The position numbers and the translations under genes are program-made. The notes under the pieces are model-generated. The model had not been told where the DNA came from. It saw only the letters and a program-made list of their open reading frames with translations, and did not search any database. A stretch of DNA of 64,000 nucleotides from Rhizobium sp. ARZ01 (GTDB lineage: Bacteria; Pseudomonadota; Alphaproteobacteria; Rhizobiales; Rhizobiaceae), in contig NZ_JACVAE010000004.1 in NCBI RefSeq assembly GCF_014851675.1, positions 186,001 through 250,000 on the forward strand, given 5' to 3'. This document shows, piece by piece, positions 16,168-25,331 of this stretch (position 1 is the first letter of the stretch; every line of letters begins with the position of its first letter).

Positions 16168-17649
16168 ATGGCCTTCTACGACGCACTGACCAAACACCTG
16201 AAGTCCGCCGACTTCCTGCGCGATTCCGGCTATGTCGACGGCAACTGGATCGGCGCCAATGGCGCTGAGAACTTCGACGTTTTCAATCCGGCGACCGGCG
16301 AAAAGCTGGCGACGCTGCCGGAAATGGGCGCAGCTGAAACAGCCGCCGCCATAGACGCCGCCTACAAGGCGCAAGGCGCCTGGGCGGCCCGCCCCGCCAA
16401 GGAACGCAGCGCGCTCTTGCGCAAATGGCATGATCTGATGATCACTCATGCCGACGAACTTGCCGCGATCCTGACGGCTGAAATGGGCAAGCCGCTGGCG
16501 GATGCCAAGGGCGAGATTCTCTATGCCGCTTCCTATGTCGAGTGGTACGCGGAAGAGGCCAAGCGCATTAATGGCGAGACGATCCCAGCGCCGTCTGTCG
16601 ACAAGCGCATGCTTGTGATCAAGCAGCCCGTCGGTGTCGTCGGCACGATCACACCGTGGAACTTCCCCTCGGCGATGATCGCCCGCAAGGTCGCGCCGGC
16701 GCTGGCCGTCGGCTGCACGGTCGTCTCCAAGCCGGCTGAGCAGACGCCGCTTTCGGCGATTGCGCTTGCTGTGCTCGCCGAGAAAGCCGGAATTCCGGCC
16801 GGCGTCTTCAACGTGATAGTCGGAACCGACGGGCCGGCGATCGGCAAGGAACTCTGCTTCAATCCGAAGGTTCGCAAGATCTCGTTCACGGGTTCGACCG
16901 AAGTTGGCCGCATCCTGATGCGTCAGTGTTCAGACCAGATCAAGAAGGTGAGCCTCGAACTGGGCGGCAATGCGCCGTTCATCGTCTTCGACGACGCCGA
17001 TATCGATGCGGCGGTCGAGGGGGCACTTGTCTCCAAGTACCGCAATGCCGGACAGACCTGTGTCTGCGCCAACCGCATCTACGTGCAGTCGAACGTCTAT
17101 GAAGTCTTCGCCGAGAAGCTGGGCGCCAAGGTGAAGGCGCTTTCGGTTGGCAACGGCTTCGAAACGGGCGTCACCATCGGCCCGCTGATCGAGGAGGCCG
17201 CGATCGACAAGGTGGAAGCGCACATCGCCGACGCCGTTGCCAAGGGCGCCAAGGTTGCGGCTGGCGGCAAGCGCTTTGCCGGCGGAGGCACCTTCTTCCA
17301 GCCGACCATCCTGACCGGTGTCGATCGGACGATGAAGGTGGCGCGCGAGGAGACGTTTGGGCCGGTCGCCCCCCTCTTCCGCTTCGACACCGTCGAGGAC
17401 GTTATAGCGCAGGCGAACGACACCGAATTCGGCCTTGCCGCTTACTTCTTCGCTGGCGACCTGAAGAAGGTCTGGAAGGTTGCGGAAGCGCTGGAGTACG
17501 GCATGGTCGGCATCAACACCGGCTTGATCTCTTCCGAAGCCGCACCCTTTGGCGGAATCAAGCAATCCGGGCTTGGCCGCGAAGGCTCCACCCACGGCGC
17601 CGATGACTATCTGGAAATGAAATATCTCTGCATGGGGAACCTGGCGTAG
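16168..17649 (+). CDS. gabD: Succinate-semialdehyde dehydrogenase (NADP+)
   Basis: This 493-aa aldehyde dehydrogenase oxidises succinate semialdehyde to succinate, feeding the TCA cycle. It has TPWNFPSAMIARKVAPALAVGCTVVSKPAEQTPLSA, FTGSTEVGR, the catalytic Glu in LELGGNAPF and the catalytic Cys298 in NAGQTCVCANR, the double-Cys form typical of GabD. The ATG at 16168 follows a modest AGAGGTAAG site; an upstream start at 16093 would add unrelated residues. It lies 107 bp after gabT and a hairpin follows, so it ends the operon. Confidence 0.93.
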   Translation: MAFYDALTKHLKSADFLRDSGYVDGNWIGANGAENFDVFNPATGEKLATLPEMGAAETAAAIDAAYKAQGAWAARPAKERSALLRKWHDLMITHADELAAILTAEMGKPLADAKGEILYAASYVEWYAEEAKRINGETIPAPSVDKRMLVIKQPVGVVGTITPWNFPSAMIARKVAPALAVGCTVVSKPAEQTPLSAIALAVLAEKAGIPAGVFNVIVGTDGPAIGKELCFNPKVRKISFTGSTEVGRILMRQCSDQIKKVSLELGGNAPFIVFDDADIDAAVEGALVSKYRNAGQTCVCANRIYVQSNVYEVFAEKLGAKVKALSVGNGFETGVTIGPLIEEAAIDKVEAHIADAVAKGAKVAAGGKRFAGGGTFFQPTILTGVDRTMKVAREETFGPVAPLFRFDTVEDVIAQANDTEFGLAAYFFAGDLKKVWKVAEALEYGMVGINTGLISSEAAPFGGIKQSGLGREGSTHGADDYLEMKYLCMGNLA

Positions 17650-17663
17650 GGAATAATAGAAAC

Positions 17664-17687
17664 GAGCCTCTCCCTGGGGAGAGGCTC
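17664..17687 (+). terminator. Terminator hairpin after gabD
   Basis: GAGCCTCTCC (17664-17673) and GGAGAGGCTC (17678-17687) form a perfect 10-bp stem with the loop CTGG, followed by AGTCCTTTC. It lies between the convergent gabD and MarR genes. Confidence 0.7.
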
Positions 17688-17731
17688 AGTCCTTTCAAGC
17701 CGTCTCAATCGCAGCGTGGCGCCAACCCGAG

Positions 17732-18244
17732 CTAAATCTCTTTAGCTTCGTCCACAACCTGCGACTCGTCGTCCTTCAGCATCGCCAGTTCGTCCAAGAG
17801 GTCGAGCAGGTGCTCGACACGCTCCCTGCCGTATCGGGCTTCAAGGTTGTCATAGATGGCACGGGTGTCCGGCGTGACGGTGTTGAGGATCGCCAGTCCC
17901 GCCGGCGCGAGTTGCAGGAGCACCCGACGGCCGTCGCCCTTGTCCTTCTGGCGCGTAATGAAGCCGCGCTCCTCAAGCGACTTGATCATGCGGGTGAGGC
18001 TGGGCGCGAGGATGAAAGCTTTTTCGGCAACATCCGATGCGTCAAGCGTGCCCGCCTCGGCCAGAACGCGGATCACGCGCCACTGCTGCTCAGTCACGTC
18101 ATGCCTCGCCAGCATCGGCCGGAAATGGCTCATCACGGCTTCACGGGCGCGAAGCAGTGCGATTGGCAGGGAGCGGCGGGTGTTGCGTGGCAGCAGACGG
18201 TCGTCAGCAACGGGAGAGACGTAGAGTTGGTTTGGTTCGCTCAT
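17732..18244 (-). CDS. MarR-family regulator, HpaR-like
   Basis: This 170-aa protein has the MarR winged helix (VTEQQWRVIRVLAEAGTLDASDVAEKAFILAPSLTRMIKSLEERGFITRQKDKGDGRRVLL) and the N-terminal stretch RRSLPIALLRAREAVMSHFRPMLARH typical of HpaR, the repressor of homoprotocatechuate degradation. The start is placed at MSEPNQLY (18244). It lies downstream of, and in the same direction as, the fahA-to-maiA operon but is separated from maiA by 262 bp, so it probably has its own promoter. An aromatic-acid-responsive role is inferred. Confidence 0.82.
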   Translation of the reverse strand: MSEPNQLYVSPVADDRLLPRNTRRSLPIALLRAREAVMSHFRPMLARHDVTEQQWRVIRVLAEAGTLDASDVAEKAFILAPSLTRMIKSLEERGFITRQKDKGDGRRVLLQLAPAGLAILNTVTPDTRAIYDNLEARYGRERVEHLLDLLDELAMLKDDESQVVDEAKEI

Positions 18245-18506
18245 GGGTCGTGTATCCGGTATTTTGTGCCGAAGAGCAATCCGTCGCCTCGCGCGGCAGT
18301 TTACTGACACCGGTTTGTTTTAATTGATGTGCTAAATACACGGGGGAGATACGGTAACGCATCCGAGTCGATGCCTTCAAAGAAACTCGGAGGACGCGAA
18401 GTTTCGGCGTGCTCTGCCCCACTTAGGGAATACGGTCCTGGCGACCGGTCTATTCGAACGGCGATACGCGATCGTCGCCGATTTCCGTCCTGGCAGTGTG
18501 ATTGGA

Positions 18507-19151
18507 CTAACCCGCCGGCTTCACCGCATCCGGGTGCGCCGCCTTGAACGCAGGCAGTTCGGCGCAAGCAGCGGTAATACGGCAGATGCGGGAGAAGCCG
18601 GAAATGTCGGCGCCCCAACGTTCGGCGTTATAGACCTGCGGAACGAGGCAGATGTCCGCCATGGTAGGGACATCGCCGTGGCAGAAGCTGCCGGTCCGCG
18701 GATCGTCCAGCATCCGCTCGACTGCCGACAACCCTTCGCCGATGAATTTTCGCATCCAGCCCGTGCGCACCGCCTCCCCTCCGCCGGTGAGTTCCATCAC
18801 ATGGCCAACCACCCCAAGATTGCAGACCGGGTGGATGTCCATGGCGATCGCGTAGGAAAATGCGCGCACGCGCTGGCATCCTACGGGATCGAGCGGGAGA
18901 AAGCCGGAGGCATCGCGCGTTTCGGCTAGATACTCGATGATCGACAGCGATTGCGTCATCATGAGGCCGTCGATCTTGAGCGCCGGCACGAGCCCCTGTG
19001 GATTGCGCGAGAGGTGTTCCGCTGTCTTGTGCGCCCTTTCAAGCAGGTTGACGGGAACGGTCTGGTACTTAAGGCCGAGGCTGTTCAGCGCTATGCGCAC
19101 CCGATAGCTCGCGGATGACCGCCAGTAATCGTAGAGGATGATCTCGCTCAT
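18507..19151 (-). CDS. maiA: Maleylacetoacetate isomerase (zeta-class GST)
   Basis: This 214-aa glutathione-S-transferase-fold enzyme converts 4-maleylacetoacetate to 4-fumarylacetoacetate using glutathione. The N-terminal active-site motif SSASYRVRIALNSLGL is diagnostic of zeta GSTs, followed by NPQGLVPAL and TQSLSIIEYLAE. Length is normal. Its ATG overlaps the stop of the DUF2783 gene (ATGA), showing tight coupling. It is the last gene of the fahA-MBL-monooxygenase-DUF2783-maiA operon. Confidence 0.93.
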   Translation of the reverse strand: MSEIILYDYWRSSASYRVRIALNSLGLKYQTVPVNLLERAHKTAEHLSRNPQGLVPALKIDGLMMTQSLSIIEYLAETRDASGFLPLDPVGCQRVRAFSYAIAMDIHPVCNLGVVGHVMELTGGGEAVRTGWMRKFIGEGLSAVERMLDDPRTGSFCHGDVPTMADICLVPQVYNAERWGADISGFSRICRITAACAELPAFKAAHPDAVKPAG

Positions 19152-19351
19152 ACGCGGCTCTCCCTGTGTCCAGCGGCGGCAAGCGCCTCGGCAAGCACTG
19201 CGCGATCGCCGATGTGATTGGCCAGCAAGAGAACGAGGCGCGCATTGAAGGCGTCGCTTTCGGTCTTTGAAAGTCCCTCGTGGGCGGCCAGTAGGTCGGC
19301 GTAGAAATCATCGGGGCGAGCAATATTCGCTGTGGTGATCAGTTTCGTCAT
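19148..19351 (-). CDS. DUF2783-family small protein
   Basis: This 67-aa soluble protein (DDFYADLLAAHEGLSKTESDAFNARLVLLLANHIGD) matches the DUF2783 pattern as I recall it. It overlaps its upstream neighbour (FAD monooxygenase) and downstream neighbour (maiA) by four bases each, so it is embedded in the operon. DUF2783 genes often sit directly behind such flavin monooxygenases, which suggests a small accessory subunit; this is inference. Confidence 0.75.
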   Translation of the reverse strand: MTKLITTANIARPDDFYADLLAAHEGLSKTESDAFNARLVLLLANHIGDRAVLAEALAAAGHRESRV

Positions 19352-20976
19352 GTTCCTCGGGCCTCCCGGCCGATGGCCCTGCCCAGTGCGGCGCGTACGG
19401 CCTTTTCGTCATAACTTTCCCAGCGCGCGGCGACGTGCTGGTCCGGGCGCAACAATGCGACGACGCTGTCTGCTCGGCCGAGCCAGCGTTCGCGCAGCGG
19501 CCCGCTCGTCTCACCTCTTACCGAAAGTGCAATCCGCTCGACGACGATGCCATCTAGCTCTAATCTTTCCGGCGCCTGCGCGTCGATCGTCAACAACTGG
19601 AATCTGCCGCCGAGCCGGTCGAGCAGCCAGCTGCCTTCGACCGGCGCATCGGCGGCGGCCGCGCCGGGGCGCGTGCGTTCCGGCAGGGCCGTGCAGTCGG
19701 GACCGTTCAACGGCGAGCCGTCATAGATAGTGGGCAGCGACAGACGTCCCGAGTTCACCATGGGGCGCGTGGCCGGGTAATGCTCGGAGAGATCGAGAAC
19801 GGCATCGCGGAACAGCCGGCTCATCTCCGATTTGGGGGTGATGAAGTCCGTGGAACGGGACGAGTGCAGGATGTTTTCGTCGGCTGCCTGAACACGTTCT
19901 TCGTTGTAGCTGTCCAGCAGGTGTTCCGGCGCCCTGCCCTGGATGACAAGCTTCAGTTTCCAGGCAAGATTGTCGGCGTCCTGGATGCCGGAATTTGCGC
20001 CGCGCGCGCCGAACGGGGAGACCTGGTGCGCGCTGTCGCCGGCGAAAACCACATGGCCATGGCGGAACTTTTCCATGCGGCGGCACTGGAAGGTGTAGAT
20101 CGACACCCAGTCGAGCTCGAATCGCGCCTCTTCGCCAAGGAATGCCTTCAGCCGCGGGATGACCTTCTCCGGCTTTGCCTCTTCCTGCTTGTCGATGTCC
20201 CAGCCGAGTTGCAGGTCCACGCGCCAGACATTGTCGGGCTGCTTGTGCAAGAGGGCGGACTGTCCGCGGTTGAAGGGCGGGTCAAACCAGAAGCGTCGCT
20301 CGACCGGGAAGCTCGGGCTGTCCTCCATGACGATGTCGGCGATCAGGAAATTGTCTTCGAAGACGCGGCCGACGAAATCGAGGCCGAGTTGCTTGCGGGT
20401 CGGCGATCCGGCGCCGTCACAGGCGACCAGCCAGTCGGCAAACAGCACATAGGGTCCATCCGGCGTTTCCACCGTCAGGCGCACGCCCTTTCCTGTTTCC
20501 GCAACGGTCGTTGCACGGTTCTTGCCGCGAAGCTCGATCGGTGTCCCATTCGCCTGCAGCGCACGGACGCGCTCGATCAGGTGCTGTTCGAGGTAGTATT
20601 GCTGCAGGTTGATAAAAGCGGGGCGCTTGTGGCCGTTCTCGGGCAGGAGGTTGAACTCGAAGACCTGCCGTTCGTCGAAATAGACCCTTCCGAGGTTCCA
20701 CTGCACGCCCTTGTCGACCAAAGCATCGCCGCAGCCGAGCCGGTCCAGAATCTCAAGGGTCCGCTTCGAAAAGCAGATGGCGCGGGAGCCGAAGCTCACC
20801 CTGTCGTTGTCGTCGAGCACGATGACCGGCACCCCCTGCCCCGCCAAATCGATCGCCACGGCCAGGCCGACCGGTCCTGCGCCCACGACCACCACCGGAT
20901 GGCGCACGGCCTCGGCTGCGTCCTGGTCCGGCGACCGACTGTAGGGATAGAGCGGGGTCTCGAATACCTTTGTCAT
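19348..20976 (-). CDS. FAD-dependent aromatic monooxygenase (phenol hydroxylase/MhpA family)
   Basis: This 542-aa group A flavoprotein hydroxylase has the FAD motif VVVGAGPVGLAVAIDLAGQG, the DG-type segment LVACDGAGSPTRKQLGL and the second FAD motif GHVVFAGDSAHQVSPFGARGANSGIQDADNLAWKL. A C-terminal thioredoxin-like region is present, as in MhpA-type enzymes. The operon carries all later steps of homogentisate breakdown, so it may hydroxylate a phenolic acid, such as a 3-hydroxyphenylacetate-like compound, to homogentisate or an analogue. The exact substrate cannot be read from sequence. The start at 20976 is preceded by GGGAGGAG. Confidence 0.85.
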   Translation of the reverse strand: MTKVFETPLYPYSRSPDQDAAEAVRHPVVVVGAGPVGLAVAIDLAGQGVPVIVLDDNDRVSFGSRAICFSKRTLEILDRLGCGDALVDKGVQWNLGRVYFDERQVFEFNLLPENGHKRPAFINLQQYYLEQHLIERVRALQANGTPIELRGKNRATTVAETGKGVRLTVETPDGPYVLFADWLVACDGAGSPTRKQLGLDFVGRVFEDNFLIADIVMEDSPSFPVERRFWFDPPFNRGQSALLHKQPDNVWRVDLQLGWDIDKQEEAKPEKVIPRLKAFLGEEARFELDWVSIYTFQCRRMEKFRHGHVVFAGDSAHQVSPFGARGANSGIQDADNLAWKLKLVIQGRAPEHLLDSYNEERVQAADENILHSSRSTDFITPKSEMSRLFRDAVLDLSEHYPATRPMVNSGRLSLPTIYDGSPLNGPDCTALPERTRPGAAAADAPVEGSWLLDRLGGRFQLLTIDAQAPERLELDGIVVERIALSVRGETSGPLRERWLGRADSVVALLRPDQHVAARWESYDEKAVRAALGRAIGREARGT

Positions 20977-21023
20977 GCTCCTCCCGACGCCACCACGCCC
21001 TGACACCATTCCAGCCCCTCGAC

Positions 21024-21974
21024 CTACTCCTGCAACGCGTCCCACATCTGCCGGTCGCGCTCGGCGGTCCAGATGCGCGGCGTGTCGATGCCGAGCGCCT
21101 CGTCATAGGCACGGGCGACATTGAACGGCAGGCAGTGCTCGTAGATCGCGTAGGATGAGAACTTCGGGTCGCATTCGGCACGGCAGGCGTCCCACGCCTC
21201 CTTCAGCGAGCCGCCGCCTTGCGCCACGCGGGCGACGGGACGGAAGGTTGAGGAAACAAAGTCGGCGGTGTTGTCGAGCGCCTTCGTCACCATGTCCTTG
21301 CCGACGAGCGCATCGCCGCGGCCCGGCGCGATCGCATCGACGCCGAAGGCGCGGATCGCGTCGATCGTTTGCGGCCAGTCGGAGAAATGCCCGTCGCCGC
21401 AGTAGCACGCGGAATGGTACTCGACGATGTCGCCTGTAAACATCACGTTCTGGTCCGGCACGTAGGCGACAATATCGCCGGCGGTATGTGCACGGCCGAA
21501 ATGCATCAAGTCGATGCGGCGCTTGCCCATGTAGACCGTCATCCGGTCTTTGAATGTCATGGTCGGCCAGGTAAGCCCCGGAATGCTCTCATGGCCCTGG
21601 AACAGGCGGGGAAAGCGCTGAAATTCCGATTCCCAGTCCTCCTTGCCGCGCTCGGTGACCATGGCGCGGGCCTTTTCCGACATGAGGACTTGTTCGGCGC
21701 CATAGGCCGAGGCGCCCAGCACACGCACGGCGTGGTAATGCGTCAGGACGACATATTTGATCGGCTTGTCGGTGACGGTGCGGATCTTCTCCACCACCTT
21801 GCCCGCGAGCCGCGGCGTGGCCTGCGCATCGACGACCATCACGCCGTCATCGCCGATGATGACGCCGGTATTCGGGTCGCCCTCGGCGGTGAACGCCCAG
21901 AGGTCTCTGCCGACCTCGGTGAACGAGATCTTCTTTTCCGCTATGTCGCCCTGCGAGGCGAATGCTTTTGCCAT
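21024..21974 (-). CDS. Metallo-beta-lactamase-fold protein with atypical metal motif
   Basis: This 316-aa protein has the MBL fold: IIGDDGVMVVDAQATP, LTHYHAVRVLGAS, HFGRAHTAGDIVAYVP and FTGDIVEYHSACY. The usual HxHxDH motif reads HYHAVR here, so the Asp and third His are missing and metal binding must differ from standard hydrolases. It lies 47 bp from the FAD monooxygenase and 19 bp from fahA in the homogentisate operon. The context suggests a role in aromatic acid degradation, perhaps thioester or lactone hydrolysis. No defined function. Confidence 0.8.
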   Translation of the reverse strand: MAKAFASQGDIAEKKISFTEVGRDLWAFTAEGDPNTGVIIGDDGVMVVDAQATPRLAGKVVEKIRTVTDKPIKYVVLTHYHAVRVLGASAYGAEQVLMSEKARAMVTERGKEDWESEFQRFPRLFQGHESIPGLTWPTMTFKDRMTVYMGKRRIDLMHFGRAHTAGDIVAYVPDQNVMFTGDIVEYHSACYCGDGHFSDWPQTIDAIRAFGVDAIAPGRGDALVGKDMVTKALDNTADFVSSTFRPVARVAQGGGSLKEAWDACRAECDPKFSSYAIYEHCLPFNVARAYDEALGIDTPRIWTAERDRQMWDALQE

Positions 21975-21993
21975 TTTGTCCTCCGCCGAAACC

Positions 21994-23010
21994 TCACGCC
22001 TGTTCGTATTTTTTCACCGTCTGTTCGATCGCGCCGAAGATCGAATGGCCGGCCTTGTCCTTCATCTCGATGCGGACCGTGTCGCCGAACTTCATGAAGG
22101 GCGTCTTCGGAGCGTCCGTCTCGATCGTCTCGATGGTGCGAATCTCTGCGATACAGGAATAGCCGGTGCCGCCTTCCGAGACCGGCTTGCCGGGGCCGCC
22201 GTCAAGCTTGTTGGAGACGGTGCCGGAGCCGATTATGGTGCCTGCCACCAGCGGCCGCGTCTTGGCCGCGTGTGCGATCAACTGCCCGAAGTCGAAAGTC
22301 ATGTCGACGCCGGCGTTGGCCCGGCCAAAGAGCTTGCCGTTCAGCGAGACGAGCAGCGGCAGGTGCAGCTTGCCGCCGTCCCAGGCCTCGCCGAGTTCGT
22401 CCGGGGTGATCGCAACCGGCGAGAAGGCGGAGGACGGCTTTGACTGGAAGAAGCCGAAGCCCTTGGCCAGTTCGGCCGGGATCAGGCCGCGCAGCGACAC
22501 GTCGTTGACGAGCATGACGAGGCGGATCGCGCCCCGTGCCTCCTCGGCGGTTGCGCCCATCGGCACGTCGTCGACGATGACGGCGACCTCGCCCTCCATG
22601 TCGATACCATAGGCCTCGTCGGCCACTACGATCGGTTCGCGGGGCCCGAGGAAACTGTCGGAGCCGCCCTGGTACATCAGTGGGTCCGTCCAGAAGCTCG
22701 AAGGCATCTCGGCGTTGCGGGCCTTGCGCACCAGTTCGACGTGGTTGACATAGGCCGACCCGTCCGCCCACTGATAGGCGCGAGGTAGCGGCGAGGTAGC
22801 CTCGTGCTCGTGGAAACGCATGGTCGGCTGCGAACCGGTCTCTATGCCCTCGGCGACGCGGGCGAGCCGCGGCCCGGTATGGGTCCAGTCGTCGAGGGCT
22901 GCCTGTAGCGAACGCGCGATGTGGCCCACCTCCGAGCAGCGCGTCAGGTCTCTCGAAACGACCACCAGCTTGCCATCGCGGGTGCTATCCTTGAGTGTGG
23001 CGAGTTTCAT
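21994..23010 (-). CDS. fahA: Fumarylacetoacetate hydrolase
   Basis: This 338-aa enzyme performs the last step of homogentisate degradation, cleaving fumarylacetoacetate to fumarate and acetoacetate. It matches the bacterial FAH family, with acidic metal ligands in DMEGEVAVIVDDVP, then LVNDVSLRGLIP and FGFFQSKPSSAFSPVAITPDELG. The start at 23010 has GGGAGAG just upstream. It is the first gene of the five-gene operon running down to maiA. Confidence 0.92.
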   Translation of the reverse strand: MKLATLKDSTRDGKLVVVSRDLTRCSEVGHIARSLQAALDDWTHTGPRLARVAEGIETGSQPTMRFHEHEATSPLPRAYQWADGSAYVNHVELVRKARNAEMPSSFWTDPLMYQGGSDSFLGPREPIVVADEAYGIDMEGEVAVIVDDVPMGATAEEARGAIRLVMLVNDVSLRGLIPAELAKGFGFFQSKPSSAFSPVAITPDELGEAWDGGKLHLPLLVSLNGKLFGRANAGVDMTFDFGQLIAHAAKTRPLVAGTIIGSGTVSNKLDGGPGKPVSEGGTGYSCIAEIRTIETIETDAPKTPFMKFGDTVRIEMKDKAGHSIFGAIEQTVKKYEQA

Positions 23011-23113
23011 GCTCTCTCCCCGATCTTGTGTTTTCCCGCGCCAGTATGGCATCTTCGCCGCGACCCGTCCCTCCCCTTCGGTGCGCACGCACCCTGCCAA
23101 GGAAGTCATCCGC

Positions 23114-23677
23114 TTGAAACGCACACTGCCGAAATCGCTTGGCATCGCTGCAGCCGCCATCGCCGTTACAGCTGTAATCCTGCACCTGATGGGGCGCATC
23201 TGGATCTGCAAGTGCGGCTACGTGAAGCTCTGGCACGGCGTGGTTGTCTCCTCGGAAAACTCGCAACACCTGACCGACTGGTACACGCCAAGTCATGTCA
23301 TCCACGGCATCCTGTTCTACGCGCTCTTCACCTGGCTGTTGCCGCGGTCGAGCATCGTCACCCGCCTCGCGCTGGCGCTTTTTGTGGAATGTGCCTGGGA
23401 GATCCTTGAGAACACCGATCTCATCATCAACCGCTATCGCGAGGCGACGATCGCGCTCGATTACTTTGGCGACAGCGTCATCAATTCGGCGGCCGATATC
23501 GCGGCCATGGTGCTCGGCTTCTTCCTCGCCGCGCGCTTGCCGGTCTGGGCGAGTGTGGCGATCATCATCTTCTTCGAGGCGCTGACGATCTACCTGATCC
23601 GCGATGGCCTGGCGCTGAACATCCTGATGCTCGTTTGGCCGCTCGAAGCGGTGAGGACGTGGCAGGCGGGCGGGTGA
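23114..23677 (+). CDS. DUF2585 (UPF0314) membrane protein
   Basis: This protein of about 187 aa has four or five transmembrane segments and the conserved pattern of DUF2585: LHLMGRIWICKCGYVKLWHG, SENSQHLTDWYTPSHVIHG, WEILENTDLIINRYREATIALDYFGDSVINS. The TTG at 23114 (AAGGA upstream) places the first hydrophobic segment close to the N terminus; a GTG at 23081 is an alternative. It is divergent from fahA. DUF2585 is widespread in Rhizobiales and has no known function. Confidence 0.82.
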   Translation: MKRTLPKSLGIAAAAIAVTAVILHLMGRIWICKCGYVKLWHGVVVSSENSQHLTDWYTPSHVIHGILFYALFTWLLPRSSIVTRLALALFVECAWEILENTDLIINRYREATIALDYFGDSVINSAADIAAMVLGFFLAARLPVWASVAIIIFFEALTIYLIRDGLALNILMLVWPLEAVRTWQAGG

Positions 23678-23744
23678 TGGGCTTTCTGGTTCTGGCAATT
23701 TTACAGCGGCAGTCTTCGAGAATGCGGTTGCCCTGCCCTCCCCC

Positions 23745-23854
23745 GTCATGCCGGACTTGATCCGGCATCCTGCGCGCTCAAGTCTTTGAGCGCAAAAGAG
23801 TCTGTCGCGCCGCAGACGCGGCGCTGCTGGATCCCGGATCAAGTCCGGGATGAC
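23745..23854. repeat. Mosaic intergenic palindromic repeat (RIME-like)
   Basis: Outer arms at 23745-23770 and 23829-23854 are near-perfect reverse complements built on GTCATSCCGGACTTGATCC. Between them are two further stems: GCGCTCAA/TTGAGCGC, and GCGCCGC/GCGGCGC with the loop AGAC. The outer unit, GGATCAAGTCCGGGATGAC, is a repeat commonly seen between genes of rhizobia and relatives. It lies between the convergent DUF2585 and hmgA genes, where it may also act as a bidirectional terminator. Confidence 0.8.
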
Positions 23855-23883
23855 GGGTCCGACGGCAGAGCAAGGAGCCCCCA

Positions 23884-25245
23884 TCACTTGATACTCGGCG
23901 TGCCGTCGAACTTGCGCTCCAGCGCATCCCAGCATTCGATGTAGTCGTCCTGCAACGTCTCCAACTCGGCGGCGAACTTCGTCAGTTGCTGGGGGAAGCG
24001 GGTTTCGAACATGAAGGCCATGGTGTGGTCGAGCTTGACCGGTTTCAACTCGTTACTCGAGGCCTTCTCGAAGCCCATCGCATCCGGCCCGTGCGGCAGC
24101 ATCATGTTGTGCAGGCTCATGCCGCCGGGCACAAAGCCTTCCTCCTTGGCGTCGTACTGACCGTGGATCAACCCCATGAACTCGCTCATGATGTTGCGGT
24201 GGTACCAGGGCGGGCGGAAGGTGTGCTCGGCCACCAGCCAGCGCGGCGGGAAGATGACGAAGTCGACGTTTGCCGTGCCGGCCTCTTCCGTCGGTGCCGT
24301 GAGCACCGTGAAGATCGACGGGTCGGGGTGATCGAACAGGATCGCGCCGACCGGCGAGAAGGTCCTGAGGTCGTACTTGAACGGCGCATAATTGCCGTGC
24401 CAGGCGACGACGTCGAGCGGCGAATGGCCGATCTCGGTGACGTAGAACTTGCCGCACCACTTCACGTGCACGCGGCAAGGCGTCTCCTTGTCCTCGAAGG
24501 CAGCGACCGGCGTCTTGAAGTCGCGCGGGTTCGCCAGGCAATTGGCGCCGATCGGCCCGCGATCGGGCATCGTGAACTTCGCGCCGTAGTTTTCGCAGAT
24601 GTAGCCGCGCCAGTTGTCCCCTTCCCCGAGGCGGGAGACTTTGAACATCATGCCGCGTGGGATCAGGCAGATCTCCAGTGGTTCCACGTCCATGATGCCC
24701 ATTTCCGTGAAGACACGAAGCGCCCCCACCTGTGGCACCACGAGCAGTTCGCCGTCGGCGTTGAAGAAGTAGTCGTCCACCATGTCGGCGTTGAAGGTGT
24801 AGGCGTGGGCCGCCATGCCGATCTGCGTCAGCACGTCGCCCGCCGTCGTCATCGTACGGATGCCTTCGAGAAAATTGAGCGTTTCCTTCGGCGCGGGCAG
24901 CGGGTTCCAGCGCAACTGCCCGAGCGGGAGCGAATGGTCATCGAGGCAGGGTGCCGTCTTCCAGTGCGGATAGGTGGCATTGGAGAAGCGGCGCGTGTGC
25001 CTCACGCTGGGGCGAATGCGGTAAAGCCAGGAGCGCTCATTGGTGCCGCGTGGCGCGGTGAAGGGGGAGCCCGACAACTGCTCGGCATAGAGACCGTAGT
25101 TGCATTTTTGCGGGCTGTTCTGGCCCTGCGGCAGGGCGCCGGGAAGCGCCTCGGTCTCAAAATCGTTGCCGAAACCCGGCATGTAGTTGACGCTGTTGGA
25201 TGTGGTCGTGCCTCCGGCGACCGTCGTGTCGGCCTTGTCCAGCAT
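23884..25245 (-). CDS. hmgA: Homogentisate 1,2-dioxygenase
   Basis: This 453-aa non-heme iron enzyme opens the ring of homogentisate to give maleylacetoacetate. It matches HmgA across its length ([36 protein letters not shown]) with the iron-site region [28 protein letters not shown]. The start at 25245 follows GGGGAGG. It is transcribed separately from the fahA operon and is divergent from a MarR gene; the short gap between them contains a palindrome. Confidence 0.94.
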   Translation of the reverse strand: MLDKADTTVAGGTTTSNSVNYMPGFGNDFETEALPGALPQGQNSPQKCNYGLYAEQLSGSPFTAPRGTNERSWLYRIRPSVRHTRRFSNATYPHWKTAPCLDDHSLPLGQLRWNPLPAPKETLNFLEGIRTMTTAGDVLTQIGMAAHAYTFNADMVDDYFFNADGELLVVPQVGALRVFTEMGIMDVEPLEICLIPRGMMFKVSRLGEGDNWRGYICENYGAKFTMPDRGPIGANCLANPRDFKTPVAAFEDKETPCRVHVKWCGKFYVTEIGHSPLDVVAWHGNYAPFKYDLRTFSPVGAILFDHPDPSIFTVLTAPTEEAGTANVDFVIFPPRWLVAEHTFRPPWYHRNIMSEFMGLIHGQYDAKEEGFVPGGMSLHNMMLPHGPDAMGFEKASSNELKPVKLDHTMAFMFETRFPQQLTKFAAELETLQDDYIECWDALERKFDGTPSIK

Positions 25246-25287
25246 GGCTTGCACCTCCCCTGCAAAACTGCCATATCGCAAGAATTG

Positions 25288-25316
25288 GTTACAGTCGTAA
25301 CGGTCTATTTTGTAAC
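25288..25316. promoter_or_regulatory. Palindromic operator between hmgA and MarR
   Basis: GTTACAGTCGTAAC (25288-25301) has perfect GTTAC/GTAAC arms around four bases, and a further GTAAC half-site is at 25312-25316. It lies in the 86-bp gap between the divergent hmgA and MarR starts and is the likely target of that regulator. Confidence 0.65.
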
Positions 25317-25331
25317 TATCAAGGCGATCGA

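Noticed and set aside
18300..18350. TTTA...TAAA AT-rich dyad upstream of the HpaR-like gene as an operator
   Set aside because: Only the outer four bases of each side match; too weak to call.
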